From Oscillospiraceae bacterium (GTDB taxonomy: Bacteria > Bacillota > Clostridia > Oscillospirales > Oscillospiraceae), in assembly GCA_902791215.1 (NCBI GenBank), contig CADAUZ010000021.1, positions 1 to 59,736 of the forward strand: a stretch of DNA of 59,736 nucleotides. Direction: 5' to 3'. A program made the position numbers and the translations under genes. The first letter of the stretch is position 1. The number at the start of each line of letters is the position of its first letter. Positions 42,221 through 51,295 of the stretch are shown here, one piece after another. The notes under the pieces were generated by a model. That model was not told the origin of the DNA. It ran no database searches and saw only the letters and a list, made by a program, of their open reading frames with translations.

Positions 42221-42402
42221 GTAGGGGCCGACGCTTATCACGCGGCCCGGCAAAGAAAACGCAATAATTACACGTATCCCCGGCAAAATCCGCCACATTT
42301 GTGCGTTTTTCGCCGGGGATTTCTGCGCGTTTTCGAGTTGAGGGGAAGGTGAATTGCCCCAAAGGGGCAAGAGAGGCCGGCCTGGGCCGCGTCGGCCCCT
42401 AC
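42221..42402. repeat. GTAGGGG palindromic element, copy 4
   Basis: Perfect 14-bp terminal inverted repeats GTAGGGGCCGACGC (42221-42234) and GCGTCGGCCCCTAC (42389-42402). An inner pair ATCCCCGGC / GCCGGGGAT lies near 42275-42320. Total 182 bp, no ORF. It occupies most of the 368-bp gap between the ATPase and aminotransferase genes. Confidence 0.85.
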
Positions 42403-42442
42403 AATGTCAAGTGGTTTTTTTCACAACTCCTTTGTATTCGTT

Positions 42443-43636
42443 TTACGCTTTCAGGCCGTATTCTTCGGCGAGTTTGCGGAAGGTGGGCAGGGCGCGCTCG
42501 ATGACCTCGGGGCTTACGCAGTAGGCCAGGCGCACGTAGCCGGGCGTGCCGAAGCTGTCCCCGGGCACGACCAGGAGATTTTCCTTCATGGCACGGCGGC
42601 AGAAGGCCTCCGCATCCGGCTCGGGCGTCTTCATAAAGAGATAGAAGGCCCCGTCCGGGTAGACGCAGGTATAGCCCATCTCCGTCAGCGCGCCGTACAG
42701 GCGGTCGCGGTTGCCCTTGTAGATGGAGATATCGCTGGTTGCGCCGAGGCAGTCGATGGCCACGCGCTGCCACATGGTGGACACGCAGATATAGCCGAAG
42801 GCGCGGATGGCCGCGAGGGACGCCGAATAGATGTCGTCGTAGTCGTCCAGATCCTGGGGCAGAGCCATGAAGCCCACGCGCTCGCCGGGCAGGGACATGG
42901 ACTTGCTGAAGGAGTAGCAGTAGATGCTGTTTTTATAGATGGAGGGCAGATACACGACCTCCTGCCCGTCATAGACCAGATCGCGGTAGGGCTCGTCGGC
43001 GACGATGTAGATGGGGTGGCCGTATTCCTTCTGCTTGCGCTCGAGGAGCTTTGCCAGGCCCTCCAGGCCCTCGCGCCGCAGAACGACGCCGGAGGGGTTG
43101 TTGGGCGAGTTCATGATGAGCAGCATCGTGTCCGGGGTGAGAGCCTTCTCCGCCGCCGCAAGATCGAGCTGAAAGGTATCCGGCACGGTGGGGCACTCGG
43201 TCAGCGTGGAGCCCACGGACTCGGCATAATACCGGTAGTCCATGAAATAGGGCGTGAAGGTCATGGCGCGCCCGCCGCCCGAGAGCAGCACCTTCGTCAG
43301 CACAGCAAGCGCGGTGGAGGTGCCGCAGGTGATGATGATGTCCTGCTTGCGGTAGGGAACGCCGAAGGTGCGCGTCAGGTATGCCGCCGCCTTCTCCCGC
43401 ACCTCGGGCAGGCCCACCGCCGGGGCGTAGGTGTGCAGCTCATGGGCAGGCACGGTTGCGCGCAGTCTGTCCATCGTCTCGAACACGCAGGCCGGCGGGT
43501 CGATGCTGGGCGAGCCGATGGTGAAATTATACACGTTCTCCGCGCCTACGATTTTTGCCTGCTCGGCGCCGTACTCCGCGATTTCGCGGATGATGTTCCC
43601 GCTCCGGCCCCAGGCCACGAGCTTCTGATCGATCAT
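42443..43636 (-). CDS. PLP-dependent aminotransferase (class I/II)
   Basis: 397 aa from the ATG at 43636, 9 nt after GGAG; the TTG at 43651 lies upstream of that site. Fold type I markers: NFTIGSPSIDPP, TCGTSTALAVL, MNSPNNPSGVVL (Asn contacting PLP), ADEPYRDLVYDG, and the Schiff-base Lys in YSFSKSMSLPGERVG (near residue 235). C-terminal Arg in YVRLAYCVS binds the substrate carboxylate. Closest to aspartate/alanine-type aminotransferases; the amino donor cannot be fixed. Own promoter at 43687-43715. Confidence 0.92.
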   Translation of the reverse strand: MIDQKLVAWGRSGNIIREIAEYGAEQAKIVGAENVYNFTIGSPSIDPPACVFETMDRLRATVPAHELHTYAPAVGLPEVREKAAAYLTRTFGVPYRKQDIIITCGTSTALAVLTKVLLSGGGRAMTFTPYFMDYRYYAESVGSTLTECPTVPDTFQLDLAAAEKALTPDTMLLIMNSPNNPSGVVLRREGLEGLAKLLERKQKEYGHPIYIVADEPYRDLVYDGQEVVYLPSIYKNSIYCYSFSKSMSLPGERVGFMALPQDLDDYDDIYSASLAAIRAFGYICVSTMWQRVAIDCLGATSDISIYKGNRDRLYGALTEMGYTCVYPDGAFYLFMKTPEPDAEAFCRRAMKENLLVVPGDSFGTPGYVRLAYCVSPEVIERALPTFRKLAEEYGLKA

Positions 43637-43686
43637 GTTTATCAACTCCAAAATTCAGTTTTGATGCATAAATATGTTGCCTGATG

Positions 43687-43715
43687 AGTATAGCACAATT
43701 CTTTTGAAAAACCAA
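43687..43715 (-). promoter_or_regulatory. Promoter of aminotransferase gene
   Basis: Minus strand TTGGTT (plus 43710-43715), 17-bp spacer, TATACT (plus 43687-43692). Confidence 0.65.
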
Positions 43716-43725
43716 GGCTGTTTTT

Positions 43726-45060
43726 TCAGTTCCCTTCCAGAAGAAAATGCAGCAGCCAGCACAGGGCCATCAGGTCCGCGCTGCCGCCGGGGGAGAGGTT
43801 TTCCGCCGTGTACGCACGGTCCAGCGCCCGCAGGGTCTCCGTGTCCGGGTAGGGATCGGCGGTCAGGAGCTTTTGAAGCGCCGCGCTTTTTTCCCGCTGG
43901 GTATCAAAGCCGCCGCGGGCGATCATGTTGGTGTCCACGGTCCGGCTCAGGATCGCAAGCAGCGCGGCGGCGCCCGCTTCGTCGTTGCTCTTGCCCTGTC
44001 TGAGTCCCTCCTCCAGGACCGGCAGGCCGTATTCCAGCACCGTCGGGAAACCGGCGGCTGCCTGACCGCGCACCCCGGTGACGCCGTAACGGGCATAGGC
44101 GCGCCCGCCGTGGGTCTCGGTCCCGGCGGCGGCGGTCAGCTCCTTTTCCACGCCCCGCGTCATGGCAGACACCTGGCTTAAAACGGCGGCGGGGTCGGTC
44201 CGCGCCTCCGGCTCCAGGCGGCCGAGCGCGCCGCAGGCAAGACCCATGGTGAAGATCGCGCCCTTGTGGGTATTGACGCCGCCGGTGGCAAGGAGCATGT
44301 CGCCCTCGGCAAGCTTGCCGGGGACACGCAGCTTCGAGAAGGTCTCCGGCGCGGGGGCGGCGGCGGTGGAGCGCCCGATCAGAAAGCATTCGGCAAAGTA
44401 GGGATGCAGGACACTTGCGCTTGCAAGGAAGGTATAGACATTCATGTCATGGTGGCTGCCGTTATTCTCCCGGTCCACAAGACCCGGCTTCGGCGTGACG
44501 GCCACCTCGTACAAAAGCGCCCTCACCGCGAGGGCGGCGACAGTCTGGGCGTCATGCCGGTCCAGCGCCGCCGTGAGCAGGGCGTGGGTCTTCTCCTGAA
44601 GCTGAGGCACCGAGTGGGCGCGGCTGCGGGCGCACTCGCTCACCGGTCGGCCGCACACGAGGCAGCGCCGCGGGACGGGCCGCTCCAGCTTTTCGCCGCC
44701 GGGGTCGAGCACGTCGAGGTCAAACAGCCGCCCCAGCGGCGTGTGCTCCTCCAGCTCCACGGTGATCGCCTTGAGCGCTCCCGCCTCCATGTCCACCACA
44801 TAGAGCCCCTCGCAGCCCGTGGGGGCGTCGGTCTCCTCCCGGAAGACCAGCGGGGCCTTCACGCGCCTGAGCTGCCCGAAGAGGAGTTCCCTACCCAGGG
44901 CAAAGCCCCGGCGGATGGAGGGGCTGTTCTTCACGGGGCCCGCGATGTTCATGGTGAAGGACACCAGCGGCAGACTGTAAGCGGCCAGCAGTTCCCACTG
45001 CCGCATGGCGCGGCGTTCCCGCGCTTCCAGCATCTGACTGAGTTCCACGATTTCGTCCAT
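43726..45060 (-). CDS. CitX-CitG fusion: holo-citrate lyase synthase / prosthetic group synthase
   Basis: 444 aa. Residues 1-160 are CitX-like (LEARERRAMRQWELL, NIAGPVKNS, CLVCGRPVSECARSR), which attaches the phosphoribosyl-dephospho-CoA group to the lyase acyl carrier. Residues about 165-444 are CitG-like (EVAVTPKPGLVDRENNGSHHDMN in part: TPKPGLVDR, GSHHDMN; GVNTHKGAIFTMG; SPGGSADLMAL), which makes that group from ATP and dephospho-CoA. The fusion is known in some Firmicutes. No citrate lyase genes (citCDEF) are in the window, so the target enzyme must be elsewhere or the gene is an orphan. Confidence 0.93.
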   Translation of the reverse strand: MDEIVELSQMLEARERRAMRQWELLAAYSLPLVSFTMNIAGPVKNSPSIRRGFALGRELLFGQLRRVKAPLVFREETDAPTGCEGLYVVDMEAGALKAITVELEEHTPLGRLFDLDVLDPGGEKLERPVPRRCLVCGRPVSECARSRAHSVPQLQEKTHALLTAALDRHDAQTVAALAVRALLYEVAVTPKPGLVDRENNGSHHDMNVYTFLASASVLHPYFAECFLIGRSTAAAPAPETFSKLRVPGKLAEGDMLLATGGVNTHKGAIFTMGLACGALGRLEPEARTDPAAVLSQVSAMTRGVEKELTAAAGTETHGGRAYARYGVTGVRGQAAAGFPTVLEYGLPVLEEGLRQGKSNDEAGAAALLAILSRTVDTNMIARGGFDTQREKSAALQKLLTADPYPDTETLRALDRAYTAENLSPGGSADLMALCWLLHFLLEGN

Positions 45061-45318
45061 AGATCATACGCTCCTGTTTTTTTGCATGCTGACATCATAC
45101 ATCATCCGCGCGCTTTTGCAAAGCCCCCGTTTAAACCAAATCGGAGGACCCGGGTGTAGTTTGTAAAGGAGGAATTTATCCCTCATGAACTACACCTGAC
45201 TGCGGCTCATTTGTGGCAAAGTGACACAGCAGTTGGGAGAAAGGAGGCAAAATGCCTGAGTAATCGGGCTCTCCCGCAACTGCAAGCATCATTCTACCAC
45301 GAAAGGAGCCATTCGAAA

Positions 45319-45669
45319 ATGGAAATCTCGTATTCCCAATGCGGGGACTATCTCATCCCCAATCTTGTCCTCCCTGATGAAGAACAACTTACTATTGGTA
45401 AATATGGCCGCATGCGAAAGCGCTATCTTCAAGAGCACCGCCCAGTTTTGTACTCTAACCTGATCCTGTCCTGTAAACTGTATCAGCACCTGGCAGAGAT
45501 AGATCATACCTGCGTTGATCGGATGAATCTGCTTATCCGACAGATGGCTGATCGGGAAGGCGTGACTGAAGCACTCAAAGCCATCGATCAATTTGAATGG
45601 GTGCAGCGCATGAATAGCATCCATAACCTCGCCGAAGAGATCGTGTTAAGCGAACTCGTCTATTGCTGA
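45319..45669 (+). CDS. tnpV: Transposon-encoded protein TnpV
   Basis: 116 aa. The start MEISYSQCGDYLIPNLVLPDEE, shortened here to YSQCGDYLIPNL, and GKYGRMRKRYLQEHRPVLYSNL (in part GRMRKRYLQEHRP) are hallmark TnpV sequence. AAGGAG precedes the ATG. TnpV proteins accompany Tn4451/Tn4453-type mobilizable elements; their molecular role is unknown. It marks the left part of the element and is followed 13 bp later by the DUF6809 gene. Confidence 0.93.
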   Translation: MEISYSQCGDYLIPNLVLPDEEQLTIGKYGRMRKRYLQEHRPVLYSNLILSCKLYQHLAEIDHTCVDRMNLLIRQMADREGVTEALKAIDQFEWVQRMNSIHNLAEEIVLSELVYC

Positions 45670-45682
45670 GGGGGTGCTGAGA

Positions 45683-45964
45683 ATGCAGGTTCTTGAAGAC
45701 CTTTACATGGGAGACATTCATCCCAGTGAGCGCAGCTTCGAGAAGGACAGTCAATATTCCAGAGCACTCAATGAAGTCGTGAAAGCCGGGGATGCGCTGC
45801 TCGGTACTTTGACCGAAAAGCAAAAGGAGCAGTTTGAAGCTTACATGACTGCCCAGCGAGAGGTTAATGTACTGACAGACTGTGAGACCTTCATCTACGC
45901 ATTCCGCCTCGGCTCAAAAATCATGATGGATGTGTTGACTGACGGACAAATGCGGGAAATCTAA
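45683..45964 (+). CDS. DUF6809 family small protein
   Basis: 93 aa from the ATG at 45683 (GAGGGGG upstream). Helical, with MQVLEDLYMGDIHPSER at the N-terminus, then a coiled-coil-like middle (LGTLTEKQKEQFEAYMTAQ) and FIYAFRLGSKIMMDVL, the usual DUF6809 layout. Such genes recur in Clostridia mobile elements next to TnpV. Function unknown; the hairpin at 45977-46027 ends this unit. Confidence 0.85.
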   Translation: MQVLEDLYMGDIHPSERSFEKDSQYSRALNEVVKAGDALLGTLTEKQKEQFEAYMTAQREVNVLTDCETFIYAFRLGSKIMMDVLTDGQMREI

Positions 45965-45976
45965 TAAAACTCTTGT

Positions 45977-46027
45977 AAAAGCGGTTGCAAACTCGGTAAC
46001 TCACCGATACTTGCAGCCGCTTTTTTC
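45977..46027 (+). terminator. Terminator of tnpV unit
   Basis: Stem AAAAGCGGTTGCAA (45977-45990) / TTGCAGCCGCTTTT (46011-46024), with one mismatch, followed by T. Confidence 0.85.
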
Positions 46028-46052
46028 ATGAGACGGGATTCAAAAATGCTTT

Positions 46053-46931
46053 TTACTTTTTCCCCTTCTTGTGTTTGTTGCGACAATCGAGAGAACAATA
46101 CTCTGCATCTGCTTTTTCCGCAAAGAAGGGATGCTGGCAGTGCTTGCAGATACGCAGTGGATTCTCCTCGTCTGTCAGTGCCATGCTGAATAGAATACGG
46201 ATGTTCAGCAAAAGCGAGTGGAAGTCCCAGACAAGCGTCGGATGATCGCGCAGCTCCAGATGGTAGGTCGGCGTGTTGCCCTCAAAAGAGGCCATGCCCT
46301 TGCGGTACAGATCAAGTGTCTCCTCGTCCAAGGTATCCTTGTCCGTGTAATACAGGGTGGCGGTCACCAGCGTGAACGTCCAGTCCTTGAATACGGAAAC
46401 CAGCCAGTCATACTGCTCGCCGTGGTCCCGCATGAAGCTCATCACCATGGCCTGCGGCTCCGTCCTATAGGTCATGATCAGCGCCATCATCATGCGGTCA
46501 TCCGTATTCCAGACGGACTCGACACCCTGTTTGTGAAAATCCGGCTTGCGGAACGGGAAAAACAGGCTGATGTAATCTCCGGTGTCCATGCTCTCCGCTG
46601 GGATAAGCTGATTCTTATTGAAATAGACCTTCTCGTACTCGATAAAGCGCGGTGTCGTCGGCAGCGCGGTCATGATTCCAAGCAGGCCATACCTACCGGC
46701 AAATGCGCGGATGACCTCTTTGACTGCCTTCGCAGGTTCCCGGCGAAACAGCATCAGGCCAATATCCGCGGCAGCTAAAACCAGTTCTTCCGCGACCTTC
46801 ATCGGATCATAAGACTTTGGCTGCGCGTTTTCGGTGGGGACAAGATAATCTTTTCCGTCTGGAGCTTTCTTCCATTCGTAATCCGAATAGCGCACCCAGC
46901 TGGCGCTTGTATGTTCAAAAAAGTTCTTCAT
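46053..46931 (-). CDS. Element-encoded protein with C-terminal zinc ribbon
   Basis: 292 aa, soluble. The N-terminal 240 residues are alpha-helical with many aromatic residues and no family I can name with certainty (DUF6076-like at best). The C-terminus has CKHCQHPFFAEKADAEYC and CSLDC, a four-Cys zinc site (about residues 263-282), then a very basic tail (RNKHKKGKK). The start overlaps the stop of the upstream sigma-like gene by ATGA, so the two act together. A DNA- or RNA-binding regulatory role in the element is likely. Confidence 0.65.
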   Translation of the reverse strand: MKNFFEHTSASWVRYSDYEWKKAPDGKDYLVPTENAQPKSYDPMKVAEELVLAAADIGLMLFRREPAKAVKEVIRAFAGRYGLLGIMTALPTTPRFIEYEKVYFNKNQLIPAESMDTGDYISLFFPFRKPDFHKQGVESVWNTDDRMMMALIMTYRTEPQAMVMSFMRDHGEQYDWLVSVFKDWTFTLVTATLYYTDKDTLDEETLDLYRKGMASFEGNTPTYHLELRDHPTLVWDFHSLLLNIRILFSMALTDEENPLRICKHCQHPFFAEKADAEYCSLDCRNKHKKGKK

Positions 46932-47866
46932 TCGGACAAGTCCTCCTCTTGTTCATCAGGGAATTGTTCGTTTGCTTGCCCCCATTCCTGAAGAAATGTC
47001 GATTCTCTGGCCCCCGGAACATACCCGTGATCCTGCATCTTCGTAAGCTGCTTAAACATCTTCTTGTGTATCTTTCGGATAACGGTATCCCGCACCTTGC
47101 GGATGTTCCGATCTGTCTGCCCCCGCATGAGTGCCACATACTGAGGGCTGTACAGGCGCAGGAACAGGAAATAGAAGATTTCTCTATGGCTCTCTTTCAG
47201 ATCCATAAGAATCTGTCGCAGATATTCCTTGCTCGTGAGGTCGTGCATTTCGTAGGGACAGTCAAAGAAATAGTCCAGGAAATTACCTCGCAGCATCTGC
47301 CTCTCTGTCGGGTCATTTCGCCACCGTGGGACAAAGGATGCAGTGCCATAATCCACGTTCCAGTCTATCGGGACATCTCCGCGAAGAAGCTCATGGTATC
47401 GTTCACGGCGCTCACGATTCGCGTCCAGCTTGTCCCATGTGGCATGAACGTCTTTGAAATCCTGCACTGTGCGGGCGGCTTCCTCATAACGGTGGAGCGC
47501 TTCTTCTCGTAATTCCCGCTTCAGCAACTTTCGGCCTTCAGTTTCTTCCAGCTCTTTTTCTTCCTCCGGCTTCAGTTTCAATTCCAGCGCCACGCCGTCT
47601 AGCAGGAGGTTTTCAAGCGGAACTTCATCGGTCTCATCATCCGGCTTCTCTTCCGGGTGATTCTCTGTGTAGTCTTCGCTGTATGATTTATAGATACTAG
47701 CCAGGATCTCATCCTCCGGCTCATCTTCCCACCAGGCTTCTTCAGTATCCTGCCCATCAGCATCGTCAGCGGTGCCGATGGGCATTTTTTGTTCCTCGTC
47801 CAGAAGATAATCATAGCCGTACCCGTATTCGTAATCATCGAATAAGGGTTTTTCCTCTTTGACCAA
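46928..47866 (-). CDS. Sigma-like acidic protein of mobile element
   Basis: About 312 aa. TTG at 47866, 8 nt after AAGGAGG, is preferred to the GTG at 47872, which is only one to two nt from it. Residues 1-110 are strikingly acidic (runs of Glu/Asp, YEYGYGYDY). The C-terminal part (about 215-290), with LRQILMDLKESHREIFYFL, VALMRGQTDRNIRKVRDTVIR and IHKKM, has the helix spacing of sigma region 4 or a related HTH. Coupled to the zinc-ribbon gene downstream. Together they may regulate the element; this is inference. Confidence 0.6.
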   Translation of the reverse strand: MVKEEKPLFDDYEYGYGYDYLLDEEQKMPIGTADDADGQDTEEAWWEDEPEDEILASIYKSYSEDYTENHPEEKPDDETDEVPLENLLLDGVALELKLKPEEEKELEETEGRKLLKRELREEALHRYEEAARTVQDFKDVHATWDKLDANRERRERYHELLRGDVPIDWNVDYGTASFVPRWRNDPTERQMLRGNFLDYFFDCPYEMHDLTSKEYLRQILMDLKESHREIFYFLFLRLYSPQYVALMRGQTDRNIRKVRDTVIRKIHKKMFKQLTKMQDHGYVPGARESTFLQEWGQANEQFPDEQEEDLSE

Positions 47867-47946
47867 CTGCACCGCCTCCTTTTCGCAGGATAGGCACAGT
47901 ATAGCATATATGATCCTCGTTTACAAAAAGTTTTTATTTTTGCCTT

Positions 47947-48105
47947 CAAAAACAGTTCCGAAATCTGCTTGCAGTTCTCCTATAAGTAGGGAAAGCAGTT
48001 TCCAGCTATTCTCTGCGTGTAATGGAGGAAGTGCGCTATTCACAAAATGTTTAATAAAAACAGTTCTGAATTTTGCTTTCGGTTCTCCTATAGGTGAAGG
48101 GAGAT
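47947..48105 (+). repeat. Two direct repeats upstream of tnpW
   Basis: Copy 1 at 47947-47993 and copy 2 at 48056-48105 share AAAAACAGTTC, then CTGAA/CCGAAA variants, TTTGCTT/TCTGCTT, and GTTCTCCTATA. They are about 80% identical over 45 bp. They lie in the 410-bp gene-free stretch between divergent units and could be regulator or recombinase binding sites. Confidence 0.65.
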
Positions 48106-48283
48106 ACACTCCTCTATTAAATAACTGCTCGCACTTTTGCACAAAGGAGGAAATGCCTATACACATGACTAAATAATATCAGCCTAATATCATTGCCGGT
48201 CAACTCGGCTGAAAGGAAATTTTTATGAAAATTCAACACCAAATTCAGAAACTACGAGTGCCAAGAGCACGGAAAGGAGCCCT

Positions 48284-48481
48284 GTGGAAGAAAAAGCGTC
48301 CCCTGCATTATCCCTGAGCCGAAGGATTGGCTCGACCTACTACACAGTAAACGTACACTTTAGCCATAAAGCCAAGCAGACTATGGAGGATAAACTATTG
48401 CATATAATCCGAAACGAAACAGTAGACTTTGACGAAAATTGTGGTATAATTCCAATTGCCACAAATGAGCCGCCAGTCTGA
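48284..48481 (+). CDS. tnpW: Transposon-encoded protein TnpW
   Basis: 65 aa from GTG 48284, with AAAGGAG upstream. The core LSRRIGSTYYTVNVHFS and KQTMEDKLLHIIRNE (positions about 11-45) is TnpW-specific. It precedes the serine recombinase by 12 bp, the standard order in this element family. Role unknown. A perfect TATAAT (48445-48450) with extended TGTGG lies within its last codons and may drive the recombinase. Confidence 0.88.
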   Translation: MEEKASPALSLSRRIGSTYYTVNVHFSHKAKQTMEDKLLHIIRNETVDFDENCGIIPIATNEPPV

Positions 48482-48493
48482 AAGGAGAGCCAA

Positions 48494-50266
48494 ATGGCTA
48501 TCAGACAGACGGAAGAAAAAATAACGGCGCTTTATGAGCGCCTGTCCCGCGACGATGAACTCGCGGGCGAGTCGAACTCCATTGTAAACCAGAAACGCTA
48601 CCTCGAATCCTATGCCGAACAGCATGGTTACACCAATATCGTCCACTATACAGATGATGGATGGTCCGGCGGCAATTTTGATCGCCCGGACTGGAAACGT
48701 CTGATCGGAGATATTGAAGCCGGGCTTGTTGGCACGGTGCTGGTCAAGGATATGTCCCGCGTTGGGCGCGACTATCTGCAAACCGGTTTTTACACTGAGG
48801 TGCTTTTCCGGCAGCATGGGGTTCATTTTATTGCCATCGCCAACAATGTTGACAGTGAAGACACCAGTACCAATGAATTTGCGCCCTTCCTGAACATCAT
48901 GAACGAATGGTATCTGCGTGATGTATCTCGCAAGGTCAAGGCCGCCTATCAAACCAAGGGAAAGGCTGGCTTACCCACGAACTGCAATGCCATATTCGGA
49001 TATGTGAAAGACCCTGAAAACAAAAACCATTGGATTGTCGATGAAGAGGCAGCACCCACGGTACGCCGTATTTTTCAACTTGCTGTTGAAGGCAATGGCC
49101 CGTACACCATCGCTAAAATCCTTACAGCAGAAAAAGTTGAGGCTCCCGGTCCATATTGGGCACGTAAAGGGCTGCGGACACTACCCGGAGATTCCCCACC
49201 TTACGAGTGGTACGGGCATACTGTCAGCGATATTCTGTCCAAGCCGGAATATATGGGACATACGGTCAATTTCAGAACGAGTAAAGAGTCCTATAAAAGC
49301 AAGAAGATCATTTATAAGCCACCGGAGGAGTGGATGATCTTTGAGAACACACATGAAGCCATCGTCGATAAGGAGACATGGGAGCTTGCGCAGAAGCTCC
49401 GGCAGACTGTGCGGAGAACAGATACCACTAAAGAGGCCAATCCTTTGACCGGCTTAATGTATTGCGCGGACTGTGGCGAAAGGATGTATAACCATCGTGC
49501 AAAGTACATGACAAAATCCGAAGGCGAGAAACTGCAAGATAATTATGAGTGCGCAGCATACTCCCGTTCACAGCCTCGTTCAGTACACAAATGCTGCAGT
49601 CACTATGTTACCACGGCGGCTGTCAGAGAGTTGATTCTGTTGACGCTCCAAACCATCTGCCCATGGGCAATTCAGAACAAGGAAGAGTTTGCCGCCCGCG
49701 TCCGGGAAGAATCCGAGCTTCGCCAGAAAAGCGCTGTGAAAGAGACGAAGCGACAAGCGGCTTCTATGAAAAAGCGTCATGCTGAACTGGATGTGCTGAT
49801 TCAAAAGCTGTATGAAACCTATGCACTTGGCAAAATGCCTGAGGAACGCTACGATGCACTCTCTACCGGATATGAAAAAGAACAGAAGGACTTGACAGCG
49901 CGGATTGCCCGTTGCCAACAGGAGTTGGATGCCTATGAGGTGGACAGTGATCGCATTGAGAAGTTCCTGGCTCTCGCTGAGAAGTACACGGATTTCTCAG
50001 TACTGACTACACCCATGATCAACGAATTTGTGGATCGGATTGAGGTTCATGCTCCCAGCAAGCCCAGAGGCAAACGTGAGCAGCAGATCGACATTTATCT
50101 GAACTTTATTGGAAACTTCCCGATCCCGGTTCAGGAGATCGTGCAGGAAGAAACGCCGGAAGAACAGAAACTTGCCGAGAAACGTGCCAAGTACAGGAAG
50201 AAGTACCAGCGTCGCAAAGAATTGGCTGCCCTGCGTGCAGCAGAAACGCAAAACGAAACCATATAA
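48494..50266 (+). CDS. Large serine recombinase (TnpX-like)
   Basis: 590 aa. Catalytic domain with LYERLSRDDE (nucleophile Ser 18), VKDMSRVGRDY and Arg-rich segments. Then the recombinase domain (about 165-290, GKAGLPTNCNAIFGYVKD), a zinc ribbon (LMYCADCGERMYNH, further CxxxH), a long coiled coil (about 400-490) and a DUF4368-like C-terminal region. It excises and integrates the element at short dinucleotide core sites. AAGGAG precedes the ATG. Length is complete. Confidence 0.95.
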   Translation: MAIRQTEEKITALYERLSRDDELAGESNSIVNQKRYLESYAEQHGYTNIVHYTDDGWSGGNFDRPDWKRLIGDIEAGLVGTVLVKDMSRVGRDYLQTGFYTEVLFRQHGVHFIAIANNVDSEDTSTNEFAPFLNIMNEWYLRDVSRKVKAAYQTKGKAGLPTNCNAIFGYVKDPENKNHWIVDEEAAPTVRRIFQLAVEGNGPYTIAKILTAEKVEAPGPYWARKGLRTLPGDSPPYEWYGHTVSDILSKPEYMGHTVNFRTSKESYKSKKIIYKPPEEWMIFENTHEAIVDKETWELAQKLRQTVRRTDTTKEANPLTGLMYCADCGERMYNHRAKYMTKSEGEKLQDNYECAAYSRSQPRSVHKCCSHYVTTAAVRELILLTLQTICPWAIQNKEEFAARVREESELRQKSAVKETKRQAASMKKRHAELDVLIQKLYETYALGKMPEERYDALSTGYEKEQKDLTARIARCQQELDAYEVDSDRIEKFLALAEKYTDFSVLTTPMINEFVDRIEVHAPSKPRGKREQQIDIYLNFIGNFPIPVQEIVQEETPEEQKLAEKRAKYRKKYQRRKELAALRAAETQNETI

Positions 50267-50273
50267 GAAGTCG

Positions 50274-50314
50274 AAAAAGGCGGTCTGTGAGTATGATCTC
50301 ATGGGCCGCCTTTT
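50274..50314 (+). terminator. Terminator of recombinase gene
   Basis: Stem AAGGCGG (50277-50283) / CCGCCTT (50306-50312) extended by CTGTGAG/CTCATGG, then TTTTC. Confidence 0.8.
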
Positions 50315-50371
50315 CGCATATTTGAATGAATTTTTTATTGCCGCACAGTCGGCTGAAAGGAGATAAACATC

Positions 50372-51295
50372 ATGAAAAACACAAACAACACGGTCGTCAT
50401 CGGAATCGATCATGGTTATGAAAATATAAAGACGGCCCACGCAATTTTCAAATCGGGCGTGATGGCTTTCGACGCCGAACCGCTCTTCACACACAACATG
50501 CTTATTTACAAAGACCGGTATTACATCATCGGAGAAGGTCATAAGGAGTTTGCTGCGAACAAGGCGGACGATCAGGATTATTACATCCTTACCCTCGCGG
50601 CAGTTGGAATTGAGCTTCATATCCGCAAACTGACCAGCGCCTGTGTGCATCTGGCGGCGGGGCTTCCGCTCACCTGGGTGGGCGAACAGAAAGCAGCTTT
50701 CAAGGACTATCTGCTGCAGAACAAGGAAGTGGATTTCACCTTCCGCGGCGAGAGTTATCATGTGGAATTTGTCGGCGCAGACATATATGCGCAAGGCTTT
50801 TCCGCTGTGGCGAATGAACTGCAAAAGTTCAAAGGCGTCAATATGCTCTGCGACATCGGCAACGGAACCATGAACATCATGTATATTATCAACGGGAAAC
50901 CGGTCATGTGCAAATGCTTCACTGAAAAGTACGGCACATTCCAATGCGCGCTTTCCGCGCGGGAGATGGTGCTGCGCAAATTCGGCTTTACACTGAATGA
51001 TGCGGTGCTGGAAGAAGTCCTCCGTACCGGTGAGGCGGACATCGGCAAAGATCAGCTCGAAGTGATCCGACAGGCAGCGACTGAATATGCTGACGGTATC
51101 ATGCGCCGCCTGCGCGAGCATGAGTATAACTCGGATCTGATGAAGCTCTATGTGATCGGCGGCGGAGGCTGCCTGATCCAGAACTTCACAGACTATGATC
51201 CCAACCGTGTCACGATCAATACCGACATCTGTGCCACTGCCAAGGGATATGAGCTGCTGGCATCCAAAATGCTCGGTCGGAAAGGCGGCGCATGA
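50372..51295 (+). CDS. parM: ParM/StbA-like actin ATPase
   Basis: 307 aa. Actin-fold motifs: phosphate loop VVIGIDHGYENIK (near residues 8-20), second phosphate loop CDIGNGTMNIMYI (near 167), and adenosine loop VIGGGGCLIQNF (near 268). Plasmid-type actins push sister molecules apart. AAGGAG precedes the ATG. The next gene overlaps by ATGA and should encode its adaptor. Its presence suggests that the excised element can replicate or be partitioned as a circle. Confidence 0.92.
   Translation: MKNTNNTVVIGIDHGYENIKTAHAIFKSGVMAFDAEPLFTHNMLIYKDRYYIIGEGHKEFAANKADDQDYYILTLAAVGIELHIRKLTSACVHLAAGLPLTWVGEQKAAFKDYLLQNKEVDFTFRGESYHVEFVGADIYAQGFSAVANELQKFKGVNMLCDIGNGTMNIMYIINGKPVMCKCFTEKYGTFQCALSAREMVLRKFGFTLNDAVLEEVLRTGEADIGKDQLEVIRQAATEYADGIMRRLREHEYNSDLMKLYVIGGGGCLIQNFTDYDPNRVTINTDICATAKGYELLASKMLGRKGGA

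Noticed and set aside
45060-45320. tRNA gene as integration target
   Set aside because: I find no cloverleaf or CCA end here; large serine recombinases of this type do not need a tRNA site.
48429-48450. TTGACG and TATAAT inside tnpW
   Set aside because: Spacing is 10 bp, too short; only an extended -10 promoter remains possible.
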